A model generated the notes under the pieces. That model did no database searches. It saw only the letters and a list, made by a program, of their open reading frames with translations, and was not told the origin of the DNA. Both the position numbers and the translations under genes were made by a program. 54,958 bases of DNA from Oscillatoriaceae cyanobacterium M7585_C2015_266 (GTDB lineage: Bacteria; Cyanobacteriota; Cyanobacteriia; Cyanobacteriales; Oscillatoriaceae), in the NCBI GenBank assembly GCA_015295835.1, contig DVEG01000024.1:1-54958 (forward strand). Reading direction: 5' to 3'. Shown in pieces: positions 1-6,916 of this stretch. How positions within the stretch are numbered: position 1 is the first letter of the stretch; each line of letters starts with the position of its first letter.

Positions 1-177
1 GGGGTGTTGTTTTTATTGGGATATTCTTTCCATAGCCAAACATCGCTAAATAAATCTTTATAATAGAGGTCGTGGCGGAGATAGGCTTGCATTAATTTTT
101 CAAAGCGCTCGCCTAAATCCCGTTTAGATTGGGCAGTTTCTCTAAATTTTTTTTAGAATGTCATAAATAGTAGTCAT
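1..177 (-). pseudogene. 5' end of type ISP-like restriction/helicase gene, frameshifted
   Basis: Read on the minus strand from an ATG at 177, the sequence gives MTTIYDILKKI and then TAG. One base out of frame it continues as FRETAQSKRDLGERFEKL and LYYKDLFSDVWLWKEYP up to the window edge. This is the recognisable N-terminus of the large predicted helicase/type ISP restriction-modification family (COG4889-like), whose members start with an IYDIL..FRETA motif. The break falls in a run of eight T (147-154; A8 on the coding strand); seven A would restore one frame. It may be a true frameshift, a slippage-controlled (phase-variable) gene, or a homopolymer sequencing error. The rest of the gene lies outside the window, so activity cannot be judged. 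No good Shine-Dalgarno is seen upstream. Confidence 0.6.
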
Positions 178-409
178 AGAATAGACATTTATTTTTTTAT
201 TTATAGAGACAGGTATGTTACCATACTAGAGGAGGCTTGTCAAGTTGTAGTGGCTGATTTTTTTGGTATTACGGTGTAGTTCTGTTAAAGCAGGCGAGCG
301 CATTTTTTTATGCTTGTAGATGTAAGAGGGCAGAAGCAATAAACTAGGATTGATCAAAAGAGTAAGAGAAGCTAAGGTGAACCTTGGCATTTAAAAGTGA
401 GGATAAAAA

Positions 410-727
410 ATGCTGACGCTTGTCATAGTAATAAATGGGGTTATAGCGTTGTTGTGTCTTTATGTTGCTTGGCAATTGCGGCGGCTCCGGCGGGCAATTG
501 CCAAAGCGGCAAATACTTTAATAGCAATAGAGCGTGGTACTTATAGAGTGTTGTATAAAGCTCCTACTTTAATTAGTAAGGGGCAAATAGGTACCCGCAA
601 GCTACGACAGCAATACCAAAAATTACAAGCTCAGCTTTGGCAACTAGAGCAGTTATTAGCGCTTTGGCGAAAGGGAAGGCTTATATGGCTGTGGGGGTTT
701 AATAGAGTAAGGCGGTTAAGAAACTGA
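410..727 (+). CDS. small membrane-anchored hypothetical protein
   Basis: The product has 105 residues. Residues 1-22 form one hydrophobic N-terminal helix, followed by a strongly basic (Arg/Lys-rich) and Gln/Leu-rich helical cytoplasmic part (RRLRRAIAKAANTL) likely to be coiled or amphipathic. The start is an ATG preceded by a GAGGATAAAAA stretch. It lies upstream of the YtxH and DUF948 genes on the same strand, a pairing that suggests an envelope-associated set. I do not recognise a named domain. The coding call rests on frame quality and on neighbours in the same direction. Confidence 0.6.
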   Translation: MLTLVIVINGVIALLCLYVAWQLRRLRRAIAKAANTLIAIERGTYRVLYKAPTLISKGQIGTRKLRQQYQKLQAQLWQLEQLLALWRKGRLIWLWGFNRVRRLRN

Positions 728-996
728 GAAAAAATTTGTTTGCGGGTGGGAATTTTAGTATAGACAGAGAATAATATAAGAGGAACCTATGGCCACCCAG
801 TGCCAACAAAAAAGCAGAGCTGTAAAAGAGCAAGTTTAGCTAAGCCAGATTATTGCAGAAAGGCTTTTAAAATGAATTTTAAGGTGACAATTTTAGTCCC
901 AAATAGGGATTGAAGTCATCCAAAGGCAGCACGGCTGTTATATAGCGCATTAGCATTTGTTATATTGTAGTTTAAAACAGATAAAAGCGCTAAGAT
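728..996. other. intergenic region with lone CRISPR-repeat-like segment
   Basis: About 270 bases without a convincing gene. A 16-codon ORF (789-839, with AGGAACCT before the ATG) is too short to support. At 884-916 the sequence ends in TAGGGATTGAAG, which resembles the 3' half of the 37-bp repeats of several cyanobacterial CRISPR arrays (ending AGGGATTGAAAC). It contains a short inverted pair, GTCCC and GGGAT. No second copy is visible, so this is not called as an array. Confidence 0.35.
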
Positions 997-1371
997 ATGT
1001 CTAATAAAGGCTCGGAATTGTTTATTGGCGGACTAATAATAGGGGCCGCCATTGGGACACTGACAGGATTGCTGATGGCCCCGCGAACGGGTCGCGAAAC
1101 GCGCAAGCTATTAAAGAAATCGGCAGATGCTTTGCCAGAATTGGCAGAAGATTTATCAAGTAGTGTACAGTTACAAGCAGATCGTCTTTCAGAATCAGCA
1201 CTGCGGCGCTGGGAAGAGACTTTGGCCAGGCTCAAAGAAGCGATCGCTGCTGGGATTGAAGCTTATGGATGGGAACGCCAAAGTCTAAATCAAATAGAAG
1301 TCAATACCAAGCGCAATGCCGTTGGCGATAAATTGCCAAGCTCGGCAGCAGAAACCAGGTCTACAGAGTAG
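997..1371 (+). CDS. YtxH domain protein
   Basis: The product has 124 residues. Residues 5-30 form a glycine-rich hydrophobic segment (FIGGLIIGAAIGTLTGLLMA) followed directly by PRTGRETRKLL, the signature of the YtxH/GvpP-like family. The rest is a charged amphipathic helix typical of these single-pass envelope stress proteins. The biochemical role of the family is not established. It is followed after 36 bases by the DUF948 protein, and the two are commonly neighbours in cyanobacteria, so they are probably co-transcribed. Confidence 0.85.
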   Translation: MSNKGSELFIGGLIIGAAIGTLTGLLMAPRTGRETRKLLKKSADALPELAEDLSSSVQLQADRLSESALRRWEETLARLKEAIAAGIEAYGWERQSLNQIEVNTKRNAVGDKLPSSAAETRSTE

Positions 1372-1407
1372 CCTGGCAATTTCTAACACTTATAGTAGAA
1401 AAAATCT

Positions 1408-1986
1408 GTGATTGATCCCCTTTTTTGGCTAGGATTGTCAATTCTGCTGGTAGCCGTCAGCCTGACTGCTGTTTTAGTAGCCGCCCTGCCAGCCTTGCAC
1501 GAGATCGCTCGCGCAGCTAGGAGCGTAGAAAAATTAGCTGACACCCTAAGACGCGAATTGCCTCCCACTTTAGAGGCAATCCGTCTCACTGGCATGGAAA
1601 TAAGTGATCTTACCGACGATATAAATGAAGGAGTCAACAGCGCTACTGAAATAGTTAAACAAGTTGATCGCAGTCTCGACAGCGCCAAGCAACAAGCCAA
1701 AAAGGTACAAGTGACTACCAAAAGTATCTTTACCGGCTTGAAAGCAGCTTGGAAAACTTTTACCCGTCCTAGTAGTAGCAATAGTAGCAGCAGTAGTAGT
1801 AATAGTAGTAATGATTCCCCTCGGCGAACAAACGGGCGAGTCTCAGCTTCGCAAAGAATGTCTCTAGAATCACGCGATTATCATAATTCTCCAGAAATCA
1901 CCCACTCCACCGACAATCTTAACAACCACCACGTCACCAGCCCCACTCACTCGCAAAATTTGACGAGGTCCAATTTTGGTAAATAG
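1408..1986 (+). CDS. DUF948 domain membrane protein
   Basis: The product has 192 residues and starts with GTG at 1408. Residues 5-30 form a transmembrane helix (FWLGLSILLVAVSLTAVLVA). It is followed by a long heptad-like helix (residues 32-120) with the DUF948 pattern of small and hydrophobic residues, resembling methyl-accepting/coiled-coil stalks. From about residue 128 there is a Ser/Asn-only tract encoded by an AGT/AGC microsatellite (about 1770-1812), then a polar, probably disordered tail. It probably forms an operon with the YtxH gene 36 bases upstream. The tail is likely variable between strains. Confidence 0.8.
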   Translation: MIDPLFWLGLSILLVAVSLTAVLVAALPALHEIARAARSVEKLADTLRRELPPTLEAIRLTGMEISDLTDDINEGVNSATEIVKQVDRSLDSAKQQAKKVQVTTKSIFTGLKAAWKTFTRPSSSNSSSSSSNSSNDSPRRTNGRVSASQRMSLESRDYHNSPEITHSTDNLNNHHVTSPTHSQNLTRSNFGK

Positions 1987-2021
1987 GCAACTCTTTCTTC
2001 AGAGTTATTTTCAGGGAATTC

Positions 2022-3530
2022 ATGCAGTTTCTAAAAAATACTATTGGTAAGGAATTTCCTAAGTTTATTTGGTATGGGAAATTGAAAGGTTTTGCCTGGC
2101 ATATTTGTTATGAGAGATTGATGGCTATAGTAGCATTAGCTAACCTGGGGTTAGTTTTGTTTGATCTCAGCTATGTGCCAGCCCGCGAGTTTTACTTACG
2201 TAATTTTTGGAATTTGCAGAATTGGTATGAGCCTTTGAAGAAAGTAGATTTTTATCAGCTTTATGATCCTATTAAAGGGATTGAACCTCATAGAGATACT
2301 CAGAAGTATCTGAAAACAATAGAAAAATTGAAAGTAGAAGTAGAACAAAATGGTTTGCTATCAGCCCAGGCACAAGAGCTGTTAAAGAGATTGAGAAACC
2401 TGAGCGTGGAAATGATAGATGAAAACCCGTTTCAAATAGCCAATAAAAGCGGGAGTTTGGAAAAGATTAAAAATCGGATGCGCCGTCATATTTTTAATAA
2501 TGAGGAAGCGTCAGCAAAAGAGTCATTTCGAGTCTTTTGGAGTGAGAAGCATTTAAGGCAGGCTGGGTGGGAGGAAGAGATAAGATTTTTTGAAAGAGAT
2601 ATTCAGCCATTAATAGCAAGTAATTATTATAGAGGGATAGGTGAAGATGGAGAATTTATAAATAGGTTTTGGGAAATAGATAGGTGGTTTATAGGGGTAT
2701 TTTGGGGAGAGTTTTTAATGAGGACATGGCTGCTCTCACGCAGATATTGCATAAGATGGATTCCAGACGCTTGCATGTGGCGCTGGTATGATATTTTTTT
2801 GCTGCTGCCTTTTTGGCAATTCCTGCGGGTAATATCAGTGCTCATTCGCTTGCATAAAGCAAAATTTCCAGATCTGGAACCAATGCGAAATAAAATTAGT
2901 CAGTGGTTAGTGATATCATTAGCAGAAGAACTGACAGAAGTGGTAGTTATAAAGGCGATAGAACAGTTGCAAGAAGGGATTAAGAAAGGAGAAATAGTTA
3001 GGTCAATTTTGAAAAGAACAAATAAAGGTTATATTGATATAAATGGGATTAATGAATTACAGGCGATCGCATCTCGGATGTTACAAATAACTTTTTGTAA
3101 AGTCCTGCCGGCGATACAAGCTGATTTAGAAGCATTACTGCGTCACAATATAGCTACCGTTATCAGCAAGTTACCAGCATACCAGGGATTACAGCGGCTG
3201 CCAGGAGGGCAAAACTTGCCAAATCAATTGAGCGAACAATTAGCGATCGCCATGTCAAAATTAGTCACAGAGGTTCCTAAGAATGCTTACAACGCCACAG
3301 TTAATATGCCACCGGATCCAGTAAGCGAGCGTCTATCCGAGCGACTCGTAGAACACTTTAGCGCTGCCTTTCGAGAAGAAATACAACAACAGCATACTAT
3401 ACAAGAATTGGAATCCTTGATTTCTGATATGCTAGAAGAGTTTAAGCTCAATTATGTCAAGCGTATTTCTGCAGAAGAGCTAGATAGAATCCTGAAAATC
3501 AAACAACAGCAACAACTGACAGGTAATTAA
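2022..3530 (+). CDS. conserved cyanobacterial membrane protein of unknown function
   Basis: The product has 502 residues. It starts with ATG behind AGGGAATTC. A first membrane helix lies near residues 34-55 (RLMAIVALANLGLVLFDLSY), followed by a conserved-looking loop with YDPIKGIEPHRDT. A second hydrophobic region lies around residues 255-275 (IFLLLPFWQFLRVISVLIRL). The C-terminal half is soluble and helical. I recall this as a protein family common in cyanobacteria but know no function. The loop followed by a second membrane segment is reminiscent of channel-like proteins, but no selectivity filter is visible. It is monocistronic by spacing. Confidence 0.75.
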   Translation: MQFLKNTIGKEFPKFIWYGKLKGFAWHICYERLMAIVALANLGLVLFDLSYVPAREFYLRNFWNLQNWYEPLKKVDFYQLYDPIKGIEPHRDTQKYLKTIEKLKVEVEQNGLLSAQAQELLKRLRNLSVEMIDENPFQIANKSGSLEKIKNRMRRHIFNNEEASAKESFRVFWSEKHLRQAGWEEEIRFFERDIQPLIASNYYRGIGEDGEFINRFWEIDRWFIGVFWGEFLMRTWLLSRRYCIRWIPDACMWRWYDIFLLLPFWQFLRVISVLIRLHKAKFPDLEPMRNKISQWLVISLAEELTEVVVIKAIEQLQEGIKKGEIVRSILKRTNKGYIDINGINELQAIASRMLQITFCKVLPAIQADLEALLRHNIATVISKLPAYQGLQRLPGGQNLPNQLSEQLAIAMSKLVTEVPKNAYNATVNMPPDPVSERLSERLVEHFSAAFREEIQQQHTIQELESLISDMLEEFKLNYVKRISAEELDRILKIKQQQQLTGN

Positions 3531-3747
3531 TAAATTTGCAGAATCCAATAAAAGGCCAAAAAGAGGCCAGGAAACAGATTGAGCCAAGGGGAGAGTTGAA
3601 ATAGATTAAAAAAATAGCAAGTCAGAGATTAGATAGTAAAATAGAAGAGTAACCGACAAGGTAAAGTGCCTTTCCTAAGGCTATTGTAGGAGGTAGAAAA
3701 GCCCGCTTTCCCAGAAGCAGGCAGAATTATCTAAACTGTGGGAAACT

Positions 3748-3772
3748 ATGGCCAGAGCGATCGCCTGGCCAT
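3748..3772. repeat. hairpin around a HIP1 octamer in the rimP leader
   Basis: The arms ATGGCCAG (3748-3755) and CTGGCCAT (3765-3772) are perfectly complementary and enclose AGCGATCGC, which itself contains the palindromic HIP1 octamer. It lies in the 325-base leader before rimP and could fold in the nascent transcript ahead of the attenuator-like hairpin at 3816-3840. Confidence 0.5.
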
Positions 3773-3815
3773 GCTTTGGCAGTCCAAACTTCTTGGAAGA
3801 GATCAAAAGTACGGG

Positions 3816-3840
3816 AAGTGGGTGTTAACCCGCTTTTTTT
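3816..3840 (+). terminator. attenuator-like hairpin and U tract directly before rimP
   Basis: AAGTGGGT (3816-3823), loop GTTA, ACCCGCTT (3828-3835) form an 8-bp stem with one T-G pair. It runs straight into a T tract (3834-3840), ending 14 bases before the rimP start. No upstream gene on this strand lies close enough to need it (the previous stop is at 3530), so it probably acts within the rimP-nusA leader. It is a plausible site of premature termination, and NusA itself could modulate it. That control is inference. Confidence 0.6.
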
Positions 3841-3854
3841 GTTGAAACCATCCA

Positions 3855-4316
3855 ATGACTCATCCCCTGATTCCACAAATAATAGAACTAGCCGCGCCTA
3901 TAGCAGAGTCCCTAGGATTAGAAGTAGTAGGGGCTGTTTTTCATACCAACCAAAGTCCGCCGATATTGAGAATAGACATCCGTAACCAGCAGCAAGATAC
4001 CAGTCTAGACGACTGCGAACGGATGAGTCGGGCAATAGAAGCGACATTAGATGCCGTCGATCTAATTCCCGATAGCTACGTTTTAGAGATTTCCAGTCCT
4101 GGGATCTCACGCCAACTGACCTCAGATAGAGAATTTATCTCATTTAAAGGGTTTACCGTCACCGTCGAAACTAAACAACCCTACGAGGGACATAAACAAT
4201 GGACGGGGCAGCTAATTCGTCGGGACTCAGATGCCGTTTACCTAAATAAAAAAGGAAGGACGATCAGCATACCCCGTTCCTTAATTACTAAAGTACAGCT
4301 GGCCGAGCGGCGGTGA
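3855..4316 (+). CDS. rimP: ribosome maturation factor RimP
   Basis: The product has 153 residues, the usual RimP length. It needs RimP for 30S subunit maturation in the cytoplasm. Visible features are the N-terminal alpha/beta domain ([23 protein letters not shown]), the family motif [15 protein letters not shown], and [20 protein letters not shown] before the C-terminal SH3-like barrel. The ATG at 3855 lacks an obvious Shine-Dalgarno and sits 14 bases after a terminator-like hairpin. It is followed 63 bases later by nusA, the widespread rimP-nusA arrangement. Confidence 0.95.
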   Translation: MTHPLIPQIIELAAPIAESLGLEVVGAVFHTNQSPPILRIDIRNQQQDTSLDDCERMSRAIEATLDAVDLIPDSYVLEISSPGISRQLTSDREFISFKGFTVTVETKQPYEGHKQWTGQLIRRDSDAVYLNKKGRTISIPRSLITKVQLAERR

Positions 4317-4379
4317 GCGCAGCCCTGGGCGAGCAAAAACTAATAAACCAAGCTAAATAAGCTTTCAGGAGGTTTTTTC

Positions 4380-5615
4380 ATGTCAATTGTCAAGCTTCCC
4401 GGTCTTAAAGAAATGATCGAGAGCATCAGCAAAGAGCGGAATTTACCCAAACACGCAGTCCAATCTGCTCTCAGAGAAGCACTTCTAAAAGGATACGAGC
4501 GTTATCGGCGCACCCAACGTTTAGACCAACCTAACTTTGACGAAAACTATTTTGACAACTTTGAAGTAGACCTAGATCTAGAAGAAGAAGGCTACCGCAT
4601 CCTTTCAACAAAAACAATCGTTGATCAAGTCACCAACCCGGACCACGAAATTTCCCTAAAAGAAGTACAGGAAGTAGCAGCAGAAGCCCAGTTGGGAGAC
4701 ACGGTGATTCTAGACGTGACTCCAGAACACGGCGACTTTGGGCGCATGTCTGCTATACAAACTAAACAGGTGTTTGCCCAAAAACTCCGCGATCAGCAGC
4801 GGAAGTTGATTCAAGAAGAATTTCAAGATTTAGAAGGAACAGTATTGCAAGCAAGAGTGCTGCGGTTTGAAAGGCAATCGGTGATCGTCGCCGTCAGCAG
4901 CGGATTGGGACGGCCAGAAGTGGAGGCCGAACTTCCTAAACGAGAACAGCTGCCTAACGATAATTATCGCGTCGGAGCTACCTTTAAGGTGTACCTGAAA
5001 AAAGTTAACGATGGGTTACAACGTGGACCGCAACTGCTGGTATCCAGAGCTGATGCCGGGTTGGTGGTTTATTTGTTTGCTAATGAAGTGCCAGAGATAG
5101 AAGATGAAATTGTACGCATAGTGGCAATAGCCAGAGAAGCTAATCCCCCTTCTCGGCACGTCGGTCCTCGGACTAAAATCGCTGTCGATACTTTGGAACG
5201 AGATGTCGATCCGGTGGGGGCTTGTATTGGAGCACGGGGAGCACGTATTCAAGTAGTGGTCAATGAATTACGGGGCGAAAAAATAGACGTCATCCGCTGG
5301 TCTCCTGATCCGGCTACTTATATAGCTAATGCCCTCAGTCCGGCACGGGTAGATGAAGTGAGGTTGGTAGCTCCAGATCTGCGGCAAGCCCACGTCCTAG
5401 TAGCAGAAGACCAACTGAGTTTGGCGATCGGCAAAGAAGGACAAAATGTGCGTCTAGCAGCACGCCTTACGGGTTGGAAGATAGATATTAAAGATACAGC
5501 CCGTTATGACTACGAAGCAGAAAGCCAAAAATTTGCAGCGCTCGCTGAGCAACTGGCAAGCGACGAGTTGGGAGAAAATGAAGAAGATTTGACCACCTCC
5601 CTACCCAAGCCCTAA
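4380..5615 (+). CDS. nusA: transcription termination/antitermination protein NusA
   Basis: The product has 411 residues. It binds RNA polymerase and modulates pausing, termination and antitermination. An N-terminal polymerase-binding domain (residues 1-130) is followed by an S1 domain (about 135-205) and two KH domains (about 230-380). KH signatures are VGACIGARGARIQVVVNEL and LAIGKEGQNVRLAARLTGW. It lacks the C-terminal acidic repeats of E. coli NusA, as is normal in cyanobacteria. The ATG at 4380 has an excellent AGGAGG eight bases upstream. It is co-directional with rimP and ends at a strong hairpin terminator (5628). Confidence 0.97.
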   Translation: MSIVKLPGLKEMIESISKERNLPKHAVQSALREALLKGYERYRRTQRLDQPNFDENYFDNFEVDLDLEEEGYRILSTKTIVDQVTNPDHEISLKEVQEVAAEAQLGDTVILDVTPEHGDFGRMSAIQTKQVFAQKLRDQQRKLIQEEFQDLEGTVLQARVLRFERQSVIVAVSSGLGRPEVEAELPKREQLPNDNYRVGATFKVYLKKVNDGLQRGPQLLVSRADAGLVVYLFANEVPEIEDEIVRIVAIAREANPPSRHVGPRTKIAVDTLERDVDPVGACIGARGARIQVVVNELRGEKIDVIRWSPDPATYIANALSPARVDEVRLVAPDLRQAHVLVAEDQLSLAIGKEGQNVRLAARLTGWKIDIKDTARYDYEAESQKFAALAEQLASDELGENEEDLTTSLPKP

Positions 5616-5627
5616 AAGATAAAAATC

Positions 5628-5650
5628 CCCAAATCTCACGATTTGGGTTT
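5628..5650 (+). terminator. hairpin terminator after nusA
   Basis: CCCAAATC (5628-5635), loop TCAC, GATTTGGG (5640-5647) is a perfect 8-bp stem followed by TTT. It lies 12 bases past the nusA stop. It would reduce read-through into ylxR-infB, which are usually in the same operon. Confidence 0.7.
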
Positions 5651-6118
5651 CTGCTTGCAGCGCTTTGATACGGGCTATGGTTTGTTGTATGGCTTTAAGG
5701 TATCTTAGCATTTAGCAGGAATATGAAGTAAGCCTTGGGCATTATGCTCAAGGCTTTGTAGAATACCGCTTTTACTATCAGCTAGGATGGAATTGCGCTC
5801 GCAGCCCCGCAAACTATCCGTATTGTGTAGCGTAAATACACTAATTGAGATGCCGCACCTCCCAGAGGGTGTTTCAGACTCAAGAATAATGATAGTTAAC
5901 CACTATAGTTTTCCTGGTGCAGTGCGCTCGTATTAGGAACTGGGTTTTTTAACGAGGTTGATTACCCTCGCCTCAATCCTTGTTTTACCATAAGCCTAGT
6001 AGAGCGTACCTCTTTTTCAGAAAAGGACTTTCCGTTCTGGTAAAGGCAACAATCAATTTTCATTTTATAGCCCCCGCCGGCTATTTGCTATCAGCTAGCC
6101 CATCTGTGGAACATTGGC
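5651..6118. other. long intergenic gap between nusA and ylxR
   Basis: About 470 bases where most cyanobacteria have a short spacer. Both strands contain only broken frames. On the minus strand a stretch around 5710-5890 reads ESETPSGRCGISISVF and onward to a stop, without a start codon or Shine-Dalgarno. It may be decayed mobile DNA, but no transposase motif is recognised. Confidence 0.3.
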
Positions 6119-6397
6119 ATGAAAAAACCAAACCAACGCCGTTGTATAAGTTGTTATAAAGTAGCAGATAAAAAAGAATTCTGGCGAGTTATCAGATTGT
6201 ACCCATCTCATCAGGTACAATTAGACAAAGGTATGGGTCGGTCCGCCTATCTTTGCCCTTCAGCGAGTTGCCTGACAGCAGCTCAAAGAAAAAATCGATT
6301 GGGCCGAGCGCTCAAAGCAACCGTCCCAATCGAAATATACGAAAAATTGTGGCAGCGCTTGTCCGCAGCAGCCGCAGCAACCCCAACCAAAAGTTGA
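6119..6397 (+). CDS. ylxR: YlxR family RNA-binding protein (RnpM-like)
   Basis: The product has 92 residues. It shows the YlxR signature: RRCISCYKVADKKEFWRVI near the N-terminus, then GRSAYLCPSASCLTAAQRKNRLGRAL. This is a small RNA-binding fold; family members have been linked to RNase P modulation in Gram-positive bacteria. In most bacteria it is encoded between nusA and infB, and it is in the same order here but with unusually large gaps on both sides. Role in cyanobacteria is not established. Confidence 0.9.
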   Translation: MKKPNQRRCISCYKVADKKEFWRVIRLYPSHQVQLDKGMGRSAYLCPSASCLTAAQRKNRLGRALKATVPIEIYEKLWQRLSAAAAATPTKS

Positions 6398-6399
6398 GC

Positions 6400-6916
6400 A
6401 ATAACCTCAGCCAGAAGTTAGAATTTCAAGTTAAATCCGCTAGAGAAAGAAGATTTAGTATGATGCTAAAAGCTAGTCAAATCTAGTCAAATTTCTAAGA
6501 AAATCCTCTAGCGGCAGCGTATCAAGTGCTTGGTAAAAAATAAATAATCAAATGAGGGGACACAGCATTTGGGCAGATTATCGCCCAGCGCACATATAAA
6601 GAGCGCAAACGGCAAAATTTATTATTTTATTATTAGTGGTAAGATGTAATAAAGCTCTATACCTCTAAAACTTGTCCAGTTTGTGGACGGGGACACCAAA
6701 ACTTAAAAGGGGCTAGAGGTGGCATGGAGAGCTTGATGGGCTAGGTAAGTTATTTATGTGAGGAGATTAGGGAGAGTAGAGTGAGGGAAAGTGAGTAATG
6801 ACAAGATTTGATGAGGTTAAATGTAGCAAATAAACATGAAGTAAATATGGATGTAGTCTTCGTCGAAACAGTGGGGCACCCTAGCAAAGGCGGTCGGTAT
6901 CAAACGGGAGAAGTGG
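6400..6916. other. ylxR-infB spacer containing mobile-element debris
   Basis: About 520 bases with no intact gene. It contains the TnpB zinc-ribbon remnant at 6652-6744. Nearer infB, a second open stretch reads [20 protein letters not shown] (about 6859-6918). This resembles the C-terminal tails of some cyanobacterial TnpB proteins, but less securely. The middle is purine-rich and non-coding in all frames. Confidence 0.45.
6652..6744 (+). pseudogene. IS200/IS605-family TnpB zinc-ribbon remnant
   Basis: The frame reads KLYTSKTCPVCGRGHQNLKG, then a few residues and a stop. TSKTCPVCGRGHQN is the first half of the zinc ribbon near the C-terminus of OrfB/TnpB proteins (TSKTCxxCG). Neither the second CxxC half, the RuvC-like catalytic region nor TnpA is present, so only a scar remains. 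It lies between ylxR and infB, so an element once interrupted this cluster or inserted into its spacer. Confidence 0.6.
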
